From positions 1-52,713 of the forward strand of contig JAGOSV010000012.1 of NCBI GenBank assembly GCA_018062105.1: 52,713 nt of DNA, in the 5' to 3' direction. Made by a program: the position numbers and the translations under genes. Each line of letters starts with the position of its first letter. Positions within the stretch are counted from its first letter, which is position 1. The DNA comes from Sterolibacterium sp. GTDB taxonomy: Bacteria; Pseudomonadota; Gammaproteobacteria; Burkholderiales; Rhodocyclaceae. Shown one piece after another: positions 21,312-32,300 of the stretch. The notes beneath the pieces are model-generated. The model was not told the origin of the DNA. It ran no database searches and saw nothing but the letters and a program-made list of their open reading frames with translations.

Positions 21312-21980
21312 ATGGCCATCGAGATGAAGGAGTCTTTCCAGGTTGCTGCACCCATCGAACGGGTGTGGCAGTTCATGATGAAACCGGAGATGGTGGTGGC
21401 CTGTATGCCGGGTGCCGGCCTGAAGGAAGTGGTTAGTCCGGAAAAATTCATCGGTACCGTCAAGCTCAAGGTGGGTGCCGTCAGCGCCCAGTATGAAGGC
21501 ACCATCACCTACGCCGAGGTCGATGCAGTGGCACGTCGCATCAAGCTGCTGGCCGAGGGTAATGAACGGGGCGGTGGTACGGCCACGGCCACCATTGCCT
21601 GTCTGCTGGTTTCCCTGCCGGACGGCAAGGGCACCGATGTGCAATTCGAATCGAGCGTGGATCTCACCGGCAAGCTGATACAGGTTGGTCGCGGCATGAT
21701 CGAAGGGGTGGCTGGCCAGATCGTCAAGAAATACATCGCCAATGTCCGCAGCATGCTGGAAGTGCCGGAAAATTCCGCCGCTACCGCCGCGCTGGAAGCA
21801 CCCGCGGCGGATGGCAGTGGTTCGGCGGCATCTACGGCTACGGCCACCGCTACCCCTGCAGCCAGTGCTGCCCCGGTGCCGCCGGCCAAGGAAGAATCCA
21901 TCGACATGGGCTCCATCGTTTTCAAGGCGCTGTGGGCGGGCATCGTCAATTTCTTCAAGCGGCTGTTCGGCCGGGGATGA
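21312..21980 (+). CDS. coxG: CoxG-type SRPBCC protein with C-terminal membrane-binding helix
   Basis: The product has 222 residues. Residues 1-150 are an SRPBCC domain of the carbon-monoxide-dehydrogenase subunit G type (KESFQVAAPIERVWQFMMKPEMVVACMPGA). A low-complexity Ala/Pro/Thr linker (about 157-195) joins it to an amphipathic hydrophobic tail (IVFKALWAGIVNFFKRLFGR) likely to attach to membrane. CoxG proteins help anchor molybdenum hydroxylases of the CODH family. No coxSLM or other hydroxylase genes are here, so its partner must lie elsewhere or its role differs. A GAGGAAC ribosome site precedes the ATG. Confidence 0.88.
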   Translation: MAIEMKESFQVAAPIERVWQFMMKPEMVVACMPGAGLKEVVSPEKFIGTVKLKVGAVSAQYEGTITYAEVDAVARRIKLLAEGNERGGGTATATIACLLVSLPDGKGTDVQFESSVDLTGKLIQVGRGMIEGVAGQIVKKYIANVRSMLEVPENSAATAALEAPAADGSGSAASTATATATPAASAAPVPPAKEESIDMGSIVFKALWAGIVNFFKRLFGRG

Positions 21981-22074
21981 CTTACCAAAGGTAAGGGTAG
22001 GCCGCCGGGGAGAAGTCACCGAAGACAAGTACGCTGCCTGGCTTGGTGGTCTCGGGTCAGTCGAGAGGTGATTC

Positions 22075-24444
22075 ATGGCAGGAAAAAAAGGGCGCGTACC
22101 TTTGCCGGTACATTCGGCGCGCGGGCCTTCGGAGGGGGAAGTGGCGCGCCTGATGGGTTTTTATCAGCGTGCGGCCTGGGCCGAAGGCGAGGTGTTTGCC
22201 CGTGCTCTGCTGCAACGCCATGCCCATTTTGCCTTCGGCTGGAAGGTTCTGGGGGTGTTCCTGGAGCGCCAGGGGCAGAAAGAAGCCGCTGAGCAGGCCA
22301 TGGTGCAGGCGCTCCAGCGCATGCCTCATGACCTCGAACTGCTAGACAACTTGGCTATCCTCTACCGCTCCCTAGAACGACTGGCCGAGGCGGAGCAGTG
22401 TTATCGCCAGATGGTACAGCTCGATGCCCGCCTGGCCGCTGCTCATCTCGGGCTGAGTGAAGTATTGCGTGCGCAGGGTCGCCTGGCCGAGGCACGGCTC
22501 TCGATACAGCAGGCCATTACCTTGGCACCGGATCTGGCTCGGGCACACAACAGTCTGGGCAACATCCACAAGGATGAAGATCATCTGTCGCTGGCAGAGG
22601 CGTGCTACCAGCAAGCCGTGACCTTGCGGCCCGACTTTGCCGAGGCCTGGCTGAATCTGGGTTTCGTGCTGCTTCAGCAGCAACGCTTGCCAGAAGCGCA
22701 GAGCTGTTACCAGCAAGGCTTGGCACTGCGCCCGGATTATCCCGAAGCGATGCGAAATCTGGCCCTGGTGCTGGCCACGCAGGGGCAAGCGGAAGCGGCG
22801 ATGCCCTGGGTGGTACGGGCGCTGGCACTTCAGGATAACCCTGAGGTGCATGACCTGTTCGTGATGTGTGCGCAGCGGTTTCGTTCGCAGCAGGCCGCGG
22901 AGAAGATGCAGGAAATGCAGGAAATGCAGGCTGCCATGGTGCGTGCTCTGCAGGCTCCGTGGGGGCGGCCGGCCGAACTGGCCGCTGCCGCCATCAGTCT
23001 GTTGTGGAGCGATGCTGCCGTGCGTACCTGCATCGAACGGGTGCAGCGCGCCTGGCCTGTGCGGGCGCACGCCGGCCTGCTGCTGCGGGCGGAGGACTGG
23101 GCAGCATTGGCAGGCAATGAATTGCTGGGCAGCGTGCTGGTGAGTGCGCCAGTATGCGAGATCGGTCTGGAACGTCTGCTGACCGTGGCGCGTGCCGAAA
23201 TGTTGCAGGGCCTGGTGACGGGCGATCTGCCAGCACTGGATGCCCCCTTGTTGCAACTGCTGGCTGCCTTGGCGCAACAATGCTTCATCAACGAGTATGT
23301 GTTCGCCATCGACGACGAGGAGCAGGCGCTGGCCGGATTACTGGCGCAGGAAGTCGGAAATGCACTAACGGCGGGGCAGCCCGTGGCCGAGCTGGCGCTG
23401 CTGATCCTGGGGATGTATCAGCCCTTGCAACCATTTCCTGGTATCGAGCATCTGCTGGAACTATCCTGGTCCGAACCGATGAGTGCCGTTTTGATCCAGC
23501 AGGTCGGCGAACCGCTGCTGGAGGTACAGGATCGTCACCAGATCGTGTCGCTGACCCCCATCGAGGATCACACTTCTCGGGCGGTCAGGGCACAGTACGA
23601 GGCGCATCCCTATCCCCGCTGGGTCAAGGTGGAGCCGGTGCCCACCCGGATCCCCATCGAGCGTTATTTACAGAAGGACTTTCCGACGCTGGATGTTGCC
23701 GCCTTTGGTGCCCCGGAATCCCCGCTTTTTCTGGTGGCGGGCTGCGGTACGGGGCAGCATCCGCTGGAGAGTGCACGCAAATACAGCAATGCACGGGTTC
23801 TGGCGGTGGATCTGAGTCTGTCCAGCCTGGCCTATGCCCGCCGCAAGACCCAGGAACTCGGTGTGAAAAACATCGAATATGCCCAGGCGGACATCCTGGC
23901 GCTGGACGGATTGGTGCAACAGTTCGATGTGGTGGAAAGCGTCGGTGTTCTGCACCATTTGGCGCAGCCAGAAGCCGGTTGGCGGGTGTTGCTGGGGCTG
24001 CTGCGTCCGGGTGGCGTGATGCGCCTGGGCTTTTACAGCGAACAGGCACGGCAAGGAGTGGTGAATGCCCGCGAGATGATCGCCCGCCAGGGTTACCCGG
24101 CCACGCCAGAAGGCATTCGCCGCTGTCGGCAGATCATGGTCGAAGCGCCGGAGGATTACGACTTCGTGACGTACTCGGCGGATTTTTTCAGTATGAGCAA
24201 TTGCCGTGACCTGCTGTTTCACACGCAGGAACATCGTTTGACGCTGCCACAGATCGACGGTTTCCTGCGTCAGGAGGGGCTGCGCTTCCTGGGTTTCAAC
24301 GTGACCCCAGAGCTGGCATGGCGCTTTCGGCAACACTACCCGGAGCCTGCGGCACTACAGGATTTGCAGTGCTGGCACCACTTCGAGCAGCAGCACCCCG
24401 ACACATTCTTCAGCATGTATCAGTTCTGGGTGCAGAAATGCTAG
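22075..24444 (+). CDS. TPR-repeat protein fused to a class I SAM methyltransferase
   Basis: The product has 789 residues. The N-terminal 250 residues hold about six to seven tetratricopeptide repeats (for example LARAHNSLGNIHKDEDHLSLAEACYQQA). A helical middle region (about 270-490) has no motif I recognise. The C-terminal part contains FLVAGCGTGQHP at about 551-562, the SAM-binding motif I, followed by VLAVDLSLSSLAYA and VVESVGVLHHLAQP, typical of class I methyltransferases. It is cytoplasmic. TPR-methyltransferase fusions usually modify proteins or glycans, with TPRs as the docking part. Neighbours give no target. A short QEM triplet repeat lies at about 280-286. Confidence 0.85.
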   Translation: MAGKKGRVPLPVHSARGPSEGEVARLMGFYQRAAWAEGEVFARALLQRHAHFAFGWKVLGVFLERQGQKEAAEQAMVQALQRMPHDLELLDNLAILYRSLERLAEAEQCYRQMVQLDARLAAAHLGLSEVLRAQGRLAEARLSIQQAITLAPDLARAHNSLGNIHKDEDHLSLAEACYQQAVTLRPDFAEAWLNLGFVLLQQQRLPEAQSCYQQGLALRPDYPEAMRNLALVLATQGQAEAAMPWVVRALALQDNPEVHDLFVMCAQRFRSQQAAEKMQEMQEMQAAMVRALQAPWGRPAELAAAAISLLWSDAAVRTCIERVQRAWPVRAHAGLLLRAEDWAALAGNELLGSVLVSAPVCEIGLERLLTVARAEMLQGLVTGDLPALDAPLLQLLAALAQQCFINEYVFAIDDEEQALAGLLAQEVGNALTAGQPVAELALLILGMYQPLQPFPGIEHLLELSWSEPMSAVLIQQVGEPLLEVQDRHQIVSLTPIEDHTSRAVRAQYEAHPYPRWVKVEPVPTRIPIERYLQKDFPTLDVAAFGAPESPLFLVAGCGTGQHPLESARKYSNARVLAVDLSLSSLAYARRKTQELGVKNIEYAQADILALDGLVQQFDVVESVGVLHHLAQPEAGWRVLLGLLRPGGVMRLGFYSEQARQGVVNAREMIARQGYPATPEGIRRCRQIMVEAPEDYDFVTYSADFFSMSNCRDLLFHTQEHRLTLPQIDGFLRQEGLRFLGFNVTPELAWRFRQHYPEPAALQDLQCWHHFEQQHPDTFFSMYQFWVQKC

Positions 24445-24584
24445 GCCGGACGGAGACCCTGGTGAGCACCTGCCCGAGGGAGGCATAGCCTGCTCCTACC
24501 GCACCGATAGTCTGCGCGGCATTGCCTGGACGGTCTCCCCTGCGTAAGCTGGGCATCTTCTTCACCGACCCAGGGAGTGCCCTC

Positions 24585-26030
24585 ATGAATAAACTCACCA
24601 CCGCCTTTGGTTGCCCCGTCGCCGACAACCAGAACACCCTGACCGCCGGGCCACGCGGCCCAGCATTGCTGCAAGATGTCTGGCTGCTGGAAAAACTCGC
24701 CCACTTCGATCGTGAAGTCATTCCCGAGCGGCGCATGCATGCCAAGGGCTCTGGTGCGTACGGCACCTTTACCGTGACACATGACATCACGAAATACACC
24801 CGGGCAAAATTGTTCTCGCAGGTGGGTAAAAAGACCGAGCTGTTTGCCCGCTTTACCACGGTGGCGGGTGAGCGCGGGGCGGCCGATGCCGAGCGTGACA
24901 TTCGCGGATTTGCCGTCAAGTTCTACACCGAGGAAGGAAACTGGGATCTGGTCGGCAACAATACGCCGGTGTTTTTTCTGCGTGATCCGCTCAAGTTCCC
25001 TGATCTCAATCATGCGGTCAAACGTGACCCGCGCACCAATCTGCGCAGTGCGCAGAACAACTGGGATTTCTGGACATTGCTGCCTGAGGCCTTGCATCAG
25101 GTCACCATCGTCATGTCCGACCGTGGTCTTCCGGCCAGCTACCGCACCATGCATGGCTTCGGTTCGCACACCTTCAGTTTCATCAATGCCGCCAACGAGC
25201 GTTTCTGGGTCAAATTTCATCTGAAGAGCCAGCAGGGCATCAAAAACCTGAGTGATGCCGAGGCTGAGGCACTCATCGGCAAGGATCGCGAAAGCCATCA
25301 GAAAGACCTTTACGAGGCCATCGAAGGCGGCGATTTTCCGAAGTGGACGCTCAAGGTGCAGATCATGCCGGAGAAGGAAGCCTCGAAAGTGCCCTACAAC
25401 CCCTTCGACCTGACCAAGGTCTGGCCACACAAGGATTACCCGCTGATCGATGTCGGTGTGATGGAGCTCAATCGTAATCCGGAGAATTTTTTTGCCGAAG
25501 TCGAACAATCGGCTTTCAATCCGGCCAGCATCGTGCCGGGCATCGGTTTTTCACCCGACAAGATGCTGCAGGCGCGGCTGTTCTCCTACGGCGATGCGCA
25601 GCGCTACCGCCTCGGTGTCAATCACCATCTGATTCCGGTCAACGCCCCGCGCTGCCCGGTACACAGCTATCACCGGGATGGTGCCATGCGCGTCGATGGC
25701 AATCACGGCAGCACCAAGGGCTATGAACCCAACAGCCTGGGGGTGTGGCAGGAACAGCCGGATTACCGTGAGCCACCTTTGTCCGTGGACGGGGCGGCCG
25801 ACCACTGGAACCATCGTGCTGACGAGGATTATTTCTCGCAGCCCGGGGCGTTGTTCCGCCTGATGACACCGGGACAGCAGCAGGCTTTGTTCGAGAATAC
25901 TGCCCGCTCCATCGGTGGTGCCACGCGTGAAGTGCAGTTGCGCCATGTCCGCCACTGTTTGAAAGCAGACCCGGCTTATGGTGCAGGGGTCGCCCGGGCG
26001 CTGGGCATCCCACTGGGCGAGGCGGGATGA
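24585..26030 (+). CDS. Monofunctional haem catalase (clade 3)
   Basis: The product has 481 residues from the ATG at 24585, preceded by GGGAG; the in-frame codons upstream are not catalase-like. The active-site His52 lies in [12 protein letters not shown], the distal Asn in [11 protein letters not shown], and the proximal haem-ligating Tyr in [14 protein letters not shown]. Small-subunit catalases of this length are NADPH-binding and cytoplasmic, dismutating hydrogen peroxide. It is monocistronic, with no OxyR gene adjacent. It may protect oxygenase or Fe-S chemistry of the steroid pathway, which is inference. Confidence 0.95.
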   Translation: MNKLTTAFGCPVADNQNTLTAGPRGPALLQDVWLLEKLAHFDREVIPERRMHAKGSGAYGTFTVTHDITKYTRAKLFSQVGKKTELFARFTTVAGERGAADAERDIRGFAVKFYTEEGNWDLVGNNTPVFFLRDPLKFPDLNHAVKRDPRTNLRSAQNNWDFWTLLPEALHQVTIVMSDRGLPASYRTMHGFGSHTFSFINAANERFWVKFHLKSQQGIKNLSDAEAEALIGKDRESHQKDLYEAIEGGDFPKWTLKVQIMPEKEASKVPYNPFDLTKVWPHKDYPLIDVGVMELNRNPENFFAEVEQSAFNPASIVPGIGFSPDKMLQARLFSYGDAQRYRLGVNHHLIPVNAPRCPVHSYHRDGAMRVDGNHGSTKGYEPNSLGVWQEQPDYREPPLSVDGAADHWNHRADEDYFSQPGALFRLMTPGQQQALFENTARSIGGATREVQLRHVRHCLKADPAYGAGVARALGIPLGEAG

Positions 26031-26037
26031 TCCGATA

Positions 26038-26364
26038 ATGGCAGAGCACGCCACCGACCGGCCGGGCTGGCAGGAAGCGCTGCGTCGGCCGGCGGCTTTG
26101 GCGCTGCTGGCGATACTGCTTCTGCTCGGATAAAGCCTGGCAGCCCTGCTCCGGGGCGAGGTCAGTCACGGGTTTCGTCTGGCCTTGCTGGGTGGCCTGG
26201 CCGGTTTTGCCCCAGGCATTGCCGTGCTCGTTGCCGCATTGAGCGGCATCCTCGAGCCGGTCGGTGTCCTGTTCGGCGTCGGTTTATTCAGTGGGCTGGG
26301 CCTGGCAGCACCAAATTCTGCCCTTGGTCATAATGGGTATAACCACCGGGGGCTGTCCGGATAG
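26038..26364 (+). pseudogene. Decayed membrane-protein gene (possibly ZIP transporter N-terminus)
   Basis: An ATG 7 nt after the catalase stop opens a frame MAEHATDRPGWQEALRRP with a hydrophobic segment, interrupted by TAA at 26131. The same frame then stays open for 76 codons to a TAG at 26362 and encodes another hydrophobic stretch (FRLALLGGLAGFAPGIAVL). Continuity in one frame across a single stop suggests a gene inactivated by a nonsense change and truncated downstream. The pattern of a helix, a short loop and Gly/Ala-rich helices resembles the N-terminus of bacterial ZIP metal transporters, but this is a weak resemblance. Confidence 0.4.
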
Positions 26365-26390
26365 GCCGCTAAAATGGCCGTTTGTGCATT

Positions 26391-26430
26391 TTGCAGCCAG
26401 TGCGGGTTCATGGATTTGATCTGGCTGCAA
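26391..26430. repeat. Inverted repeat upstream of the RND efflux operon
   Basis: TTGCAGCCAG (26391-26400) and CTGGCTGCAA (26421-26430) are perfect 10-base arms with a 20-nt spacer, about 140 bp before the efflux operon. It may be an operator or an RNA hairpin. No T tract follows, so it is not a typical terminator. The rest of the 26365-26569 gap shows no gene. Confidence 0.5.
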
Positions 26431-26569
26431 GGAAATCTGGAGAGATGCCGTAGCCGGGCTGTACATACTTGGCCACGCCTGATCTGACGGACATTGTTCC
26501 GGAATTTCCAAAATAAAACAGAAGAAGTTCCAGCCCGACCGGGGCATGGGGCGCGGAGGAAAGATGTCG

Positions 26570-28126
26570 ATGTACAGAAAAAACGCACTGCGCCACCGCA
26601 GGGGCGGGGGTATGGCATCGGGGGTATTGGGCATATGGACGGCACTATGGCTGACCGCCTGTGCCACGCCGATGGCCTTATCCCCGACACCTCCACCCAC
26701 GGCGACAGAGATGCTGCCGAATGCCCGCTGGCAGGCTGCCTTGCCGCACGATGGTCAACCGCTGGCATTGTTGCAGTGGTGGCAGACCTTCCATGATCCT
26801 TTGCTGGATACATTGCTGGCGCGCGCCGGGCAGGACAGCCCGACACTGGCTGAAGCGGTGGCGCGCATTGCCGAGGCACGCAGCCAGCAGGCCACTGTGG
26901 AGGCCGGCTTCTGGCCGCTGCTCGGGCTTGAGGCGCATGGCACCCGGAACAATGGCAGCGCGGACTTTCCGATGAAAGCACAGACGACGACCGGTACGGC
27001 GCTCGATGCCCGCTGGGAGCTCGATCTGTTCGGCCAAACCCAGCACCAGGACATGGCGGCGACCGCAGCACTGGCTGGCAGCACACAGCTCTGGCATGCA
27101 GCACGCATTTCTCTGGCCGCCGAAGTGGCCAGCCGCTATGTGCGTTACCGGACGTGCCAGCAGACCTTGTCCCTGCTGGAGGTGGAACAGGCTTCCTACG
27201 ATCTGGCAACGCAGATCACGAGCCAGGCAACCCGGGAAGGCTGGCTGGCAGTGGTGGATCTGCAGCAGGTGCAGATGCTGGCGGCGCAAGCGGGCAGTCT
27301 GCAGGCGCAGCAGCAGGCAGCCTGTGCTGCCGTGCGCAAATCTCTGGTGACCCTGACGGGTCTGGCCGAGGAGGACCTGCAGAAACGACTGGATGCCGTA
27401 CCGGCGGCAGAGCTACCACGGCCAGCAGCATTTCAGGTGGTGACGTTGCCTGTCGCCCTGCTGTCCCAGCGTCCCGATCTGGCAGCGGCAGAAAGCGCGT
27501 TGGCAGCGGCGCGTGCCGGGGTGGCCGGGGTAGTGGCCGATCATTACCCACGCTTGTCGCTGGTGGGCAGCCTGCGCCGTGACCGTTCGCGCGCGGACGA
27601 GAGCCCGGCACTCATCAGCAGCCCCTGGTTTTTTGGCCCGTCCCTGACCTTGCCCCTGTTTCAGGGCGGGGCGCTGAATGCCCGGCAGGCGGCGGCTCAG
27701 GCAAGATATGAACAGATGCTGGCCCGCTATCGCCAGGCGGTGCGACTGGCTGTGGAAGAAGCCGAAACCGCTCTGCTCCAGCTGGAAAGTACCCGGCAAC
27801 GCCGCGTGCGGGCACAGACGGCGGCACAGGCGCAGGCCGCCATCCGGCAGGCCGCAGAGCAACAATGGCAGGCCGGCGGGCTGAGCCGGCTGGCCCTGGA
27901 GGAAGTGCGCCGCCATGCTGCGCTGACAGCACGCCAGGAATTGCTGGCACAGGGGGATGAGGTTCTGGCCTGGATTGCCCTGTACAAAGCACTGGGTGGG
28001 GGCTGGACGACAGAAACGACAAAGGCTGCACCACCATCGGCAGCCACACCCGTACCCGCACCCTTGCCACCACCTTCTTCTCCAATGTTGGCTTCACCCC
28101 CGGATTCGACTGGAACCTTGCCATGA
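26570..28126 (+). CDS. RND efflux outer-membrane lipoprotein (OprM/NodT family)
   Basis: The product has about 518 residues. The lipobox LTAC gives Cys31 from the ATG at 26570; this start is nine bases after GGAGGA, while ATGs at 26564 and 26546 are alternatives. Two tandem outer-membrane-efflux repeats are visible (WWQTFHDPLLDTLLARA; ALLSQRPDLAAAESALAAARA). It forms the trimeric exit duct of a tripartite pump. The C-terminal 50 residues are Pro/Ser/Ala-rich and longer than usual. Its last bases overlap the fusion-protein start (ATGA), so all three pump genes are one operon. Confidence 0.92.
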   Translation: MYRKNALRHRRGGGMASGVLGIWTALWLTACATPMALSPTPPPTATEMLPNARWQAALPHDGQPLALLQWWQTFHDPLLDTLLARAGQDSPTLAEAVARIAEARSQQATVEAGFWPLLGLEAHGTRNNGSADFPMKAQTTTGTALDARWELDLFGQTQHQDMAATAALAGSTQLWHAARISLAAEVASRYVRYRTCQQTLSLLEVEQASYDLATQITSQATREGWLAVVDLQQVQMLAAQAGSLQAQQQAACAAVRKSLVTLTGLAEEDLQKRLDAVPAAELPRPAAFQVVTLPVALLSQRPDLAAAESALAAARAGVAGVVADHYPRLSLVGSLRRDRSRADESPALISSPWFFGPSLTLPLFQGGALNARQAAAQARYEQMLARYRQAVRLAVEEAETALLQLESTRQRRVRAQTAAQAQAAIRQAAEQQWQAGGLSRLALEEVRRHAALTARQELLAQGDEVLAWIALYKALGGGWTTETTKAAPPSAATPVPAPLPPPSSPMLASPPDSTGTLP

Positions 28127-29331
28127 AGACGCCTCATGCCTTGTCATCACTGTTACCCCTCTTGTCTTCGTCATCGCCATCCTCACCACTGTGGCCGTGG
28201 ATGAAAGTTGGTGGCCTAGCCCTGCTGCTGGCCGGCGGGCTGGGGCTGGCCTCATTGTCGGGCGGGATGGTCGTGGCAGGTGCGGTGGCTGCGGAGGAGG
28301 CCAAAACCGGCGGTCAGCGCGCCCTGGCGGTGACGGTGGCCCGTCTCAAGGTGCAGGACTGGGGCAATAGCCTGACCACCAGTGGCGGTCTTTATCCCTG
28401 GCAGGAAGCCATCGTGGCCAGCGAGCTAGGCGGGCTGGCCATCAGTGAATTGCCGGTCGATGTCGGTAGCGTCGTGCGGCGGGGACAGGTGCTGGCAGTA
28501 TTGAATGCCAGTACGGTACGCGCCAGTCTGGCCCAGCAGCAGGCCGGTGTGCTGCGAGCTCGGGCAACACTGGCCGAGGCGGAGAGCCAGGCCGGTCGGG
28601 CGCAGCGCCTCAAGGACAGCGGTGCCCTGTCGGAGCAGCAGATTCAGCAGACGGTCTTTGCCAGACAAGCGGCCCAGGCAGCACTGGCGGCGGCCGAGGC
28701 ATTGCAGCACAGCGATGAGCTTCGTCTGCAACAGACCGTCATCCGTGCGGTGGATGATGGCGTGATCTCGGCGCGTCAGGCCACGCTGGGTGCCGTGGTG
28801 CAGCCAGGCGGCGAGCTGTTCCGCCTGCTGCGCAAGGGGCGCGTCGAGTGGCGTGCCGAACTGACGGCCGAGCAGCTGACCTTGCTGCGCCCCGGTCTGA
28901 AGGCACGGCTGCGCCTGAGCGATGGCCAGTATGTCGAAGGCCGGCTGCGCCAGTTGTCGCCAACGCTGGATGTCCGTAGCCGCAAGGCACTGGCTTATGT
29001 GGATCTGGTGCAGCCCGGGGCCGCGCGAGCCGGCATGTTTGCCCAGGGGGAAATTTTTCTGGGACGCAAGGAGGCCTGGACGGTGCCCAATTCGGCACTG
29101 CTACTGCGTGATGGCAGCAGCTATGTCTTCGAGGTCGTGACCGGGAACCGGGTGGAAATACGCAAGGTACAGACTGGTCGGCACGTCGGCGAGGCGGTGG
29201 AAATCCTCTCCGGGCTGGCGAAAGAGGCGCAGGTGGTGACGCGCGGTGCGGCCTTCCTCAATTCCGGGGATCACGTACAGGTGGTGATTGATTTGCCAGC
29301 AGACCAGGAAAAGCGGCGGGCTGCCCCATGA
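28123..29331 (+). CDS. RND efflux periplasmic membrane-fusion protein
   Basis: The product has 402 residues. A Ser/Pro-rich N-terminus precedes one hydrophobic segment (about 27-58), which may act as signal or anchor. Then follow the lipoyl half-motifs (GGLAISELPVDVGSVVRRGQVLAVL; ISARQATLGAVVQPGGELFRL), an alpha-hairpin (about 125-200) and the beta-barrel part. It bridges the inner-membrane pump and outer-membrane duct. It overlaps the genes on both sides by 4 nt, indicating translational coupling. Confidence 0.92.
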   Translation: MKTPHALSSLLPLLSSSSPSSPLWPWMKVGGLALLLAGGLGLASLSGGMVVAGAVAAEEAKTGGQRALAVTVARLKVQDWGNSLTTSGGLYPWQEAIVASELGGLAISELPVDVGSVVRRGQVLAVLNASTVRASLAQQQAGVLRARATLAEAESQAGRAQRLKDSGALSEQQIQQTVFARQAAQAALAAAEALQHSDELRLQQTVIRAVDDGVISARQATLGAVVQPGGELFRLLRKGRVEWRAELTAEQLTLLRPGLKARLRLSDGQYVEGRLRQLSPTLDVRSRKALAYVDLVQPGAARAGMFAQGEIFLGRKEAWTVPNSALLLRDGSSYVFEVVTGNRVEIRKVQTGRHVGEAVEILSGLAKEAQVVTRGAAFLNSGDHVQVVIDLPADQEKRRAAP

Positions 29332-32300
29332 ACATTTCCAGTCTGTCGATCAAGAATCCTGTTCCGGCCATCCTGCTGTTCATCTGGCTGACCCTGCTGG
29401 GTCTGTTCGCATTCCGTGGCCTCGGTATTCAGGCCTACCCGACGGTAGATTTGCCCATCATCATGGTCAGTGCCACGCAGGAAGGCATGGCACCGGCGCA
29501 GCTCGAACAGGAGGTGGCTCGCAAGATCGAGAACGCCATCGCGCCGCTGTCCCGTTTGCGCCACATCCGCACGGTGATCGTCGATGGCACGGTCAGTTTC
29601 GTGGTCGAGTTTTTCATCGACAAGGATGTCGAAGTTGCCCTGAGTGAAATCCGCAATGCCGTCGAAAGCATCCGCCCGGAGCTGCCGCCGGACATGGTGG
29701 CACCGCCCGTGGTTTCCAAGCTGACTACGGCGGGTGCGCCCTTGCTGGGTTTCACGGTGGAATCGAAAACGCTCGATGCGGCGGACTTGTCGTGGTTTGT
29801 CGATAACGAGTTGTCGCGTGCCATGCTGGGCGCTCCCGGCGTTGGCAAGTTCCAGCGCATCGGTGGTGTCGATCGTGAAATGCGCGTCGATCTCGATCCG
29901 GTGCGCATGACAGCGCTGGGCATCAGCGCCAGCGAGGTGTCGCAACAGCTCAAGCACGTCCAGCTCAATTCCTCTGGCGGCCGCACTGAAGTCGGTACGG
30001 ACGTACAGAGCATGCGCACCCTGGCGGCGGCAACCACGGCCGAGGAGCTGGCGATGATGAGCCTGCCGCTGGCCGATGGTCGCACGGTGCGCATGTCCGA
30101 CATTGCCCGGGTGCATGACGGCCAGGCCGACCGCTCATCGATCGCCCTGATCGACGGCAAGCCGGTGGTGGGCTTCGAGGTAACGCGCAGCAAGGGCAGC
30201 ATGGAAATCGACGTTGCCAATGCCGTCAATGCCGCACTGGACAAATTCCGCGCTGCCCATCCGGAAGTCACCATCCAGGAGGTCTACAACACCTACCAGC
30301 CCACCTATGACAATTACCAGGGCTCGATGGATCTGCTCTACGAAGGGGCGCTGATCGCCATCATCATCGTCTGGTTCTTCCTGCGTGACTGGCGCGCCAC
30401 CCTAGTGGCGACGACGGCGTTGCCGCTGTCCATCATTCCGACCTTCCTCGGCATGAAGCTGCTCGGCTATTCGCTCGACACCATGACGCTGCTGGCCATT
30501 TCGCTGGTGGTCGGGGTGCTGGTCGATGATGCCATCGTCGAAATCGAAAACATCTCGCGCCATCTGCGCATGGGCAAATCGCCCTACCATGCTGCCATGG
30601 AAGCGGCCGAGGAAATCGGCATGGCGGTGATCGCCACCTCCTTCACCATCGCCGCCGTGTTCCTGCCGGCCGCCTTCATCGGCGGCATCCCGGGCAAATA
30701 TTTCGCCCCCTTTGGCATCACCGCCACCATCGCCGTGCTGGTGTCGCTGATGGTCGCCCGCCTGCTGACACCGATGATGGCCGCCTACATCATGAAACCA
30801 CCGCGTGTGGACCTGGGGGATCCACCACTGATGCAGCGTTATCTGGGCTGGGTGCGCTGGTGCCTGCATCATCGCAAGATCACGGTCGCCGTAGCGCTGG
30901 CCTTCATGGTGGGTTCGCTGGCCCTGACATCACTGCTGCCAACCGGCTTTTTGCCCACGGAAGACCGCTCGCTGATTACCCTGGTGCTGGAACTGCCACC
31001 GGGCAGCCCGCTGGCGGAAACCGAGCGGACAGCGCGCCGTGCCACGCAACTGCTGCACGAAATTCCGGAAGTCGATGGCGTGTTTGCCAATGTCGGCGCG
31101 TCCACCGACGCCTATCCGGAAACACCGACCGGGGCGGCCAATATCGACAACCGCAAGGCCACACTGATCATCCGCCTCAAACCCCGGCAGGAGCGCCATG
31201 CCCATCAGAGTGAAGTCGAAACCAAGGTACGCGCCAAGCTGCGTACCTTGCCGGCTGTGCGCTTTTCCATTCTTTCCGGTGCGCCGGGTACGGTGCTGCG
31301 CGTGGTGCTGGGCAGCGATGATGCCGAAACCCTGAGTCTGGCCGCCCGCCAGGTGGAAAACGACTTGCGCACCCTGCAAGGCATCGGCTACATCACCTCG
31401 ACGGCGGCCTTGCAAAAGCCGGAAATCCACATCACTCCTGATCTGACCCGGGCGGCTGATCTGGGCGTAACCACCGACAATCTGGCGCGCACCCTGCGGA
31501 TCGCCACTTCTGGTGATTACCGGGTGCAGCTGGCCAAGCTCAATCTGCCGCAGCGCCAGCTACCCATCCGTGTCCAGCTCGATCCGGCCGAGCGTGATGA
31601 CCTGGCCCGCATCCGCCAGATTCCCGTCCCGGCGCGGGATGGCACGGTGCCGCTGGAAGCCGTCGCCCGGGTCGAAATGGGCAGCGGCCCGGCCAAGATC
31701 GACCGTCTCGACCGCATCCGCAACATGTCGATCGAAACCGAGCTAGGCAGCCGCGTGCTGGGGGATCTGCTGAAAGAAGCCAACGACCTGCCCTCGCTCA
31801 AGCAACTGCCGGCCGGCGTGGTGCGTATCAGTGATGGCGATGTCGAATACATGAACGAGCTGTTCGAGCGCGTCAGCGTCGGCATGATCGTCGGTGTGGC
31901 CTGTGTGTATATCGTGCTGGTGCTGCTGTTTCACGATTTCCTGCAACCCATCACCATTCTCGTGGCGCTGCCGTTGTCGCTGGGCGGGGCTTTCGTGGCG
32001 CTGCTGCTGACCAACAATGCACTGTCCATGCCGTCGATCTACGGCATCCTGATGCTGATGGGCATCGTTACCAAAAACTCCATCCTGCTGATCGATTATG
32101 TGGTCATTGCCCGGCGTGAACGCGACATGCCGCGCTTCGAGGCGCTGGTGGATGCCTGCCACAAACGGGCGCGGCCGATCTTCATGACAACCGTGGCGAT
32201 GGGCGGCGGCATGTTGCCTTGCGCCCTGGGCTTTGGTATTGCCGACCCGGGATTTCGCGCGCCGATGGCCATCGTCGTCATCGGTGGCTTGATTACCTCG

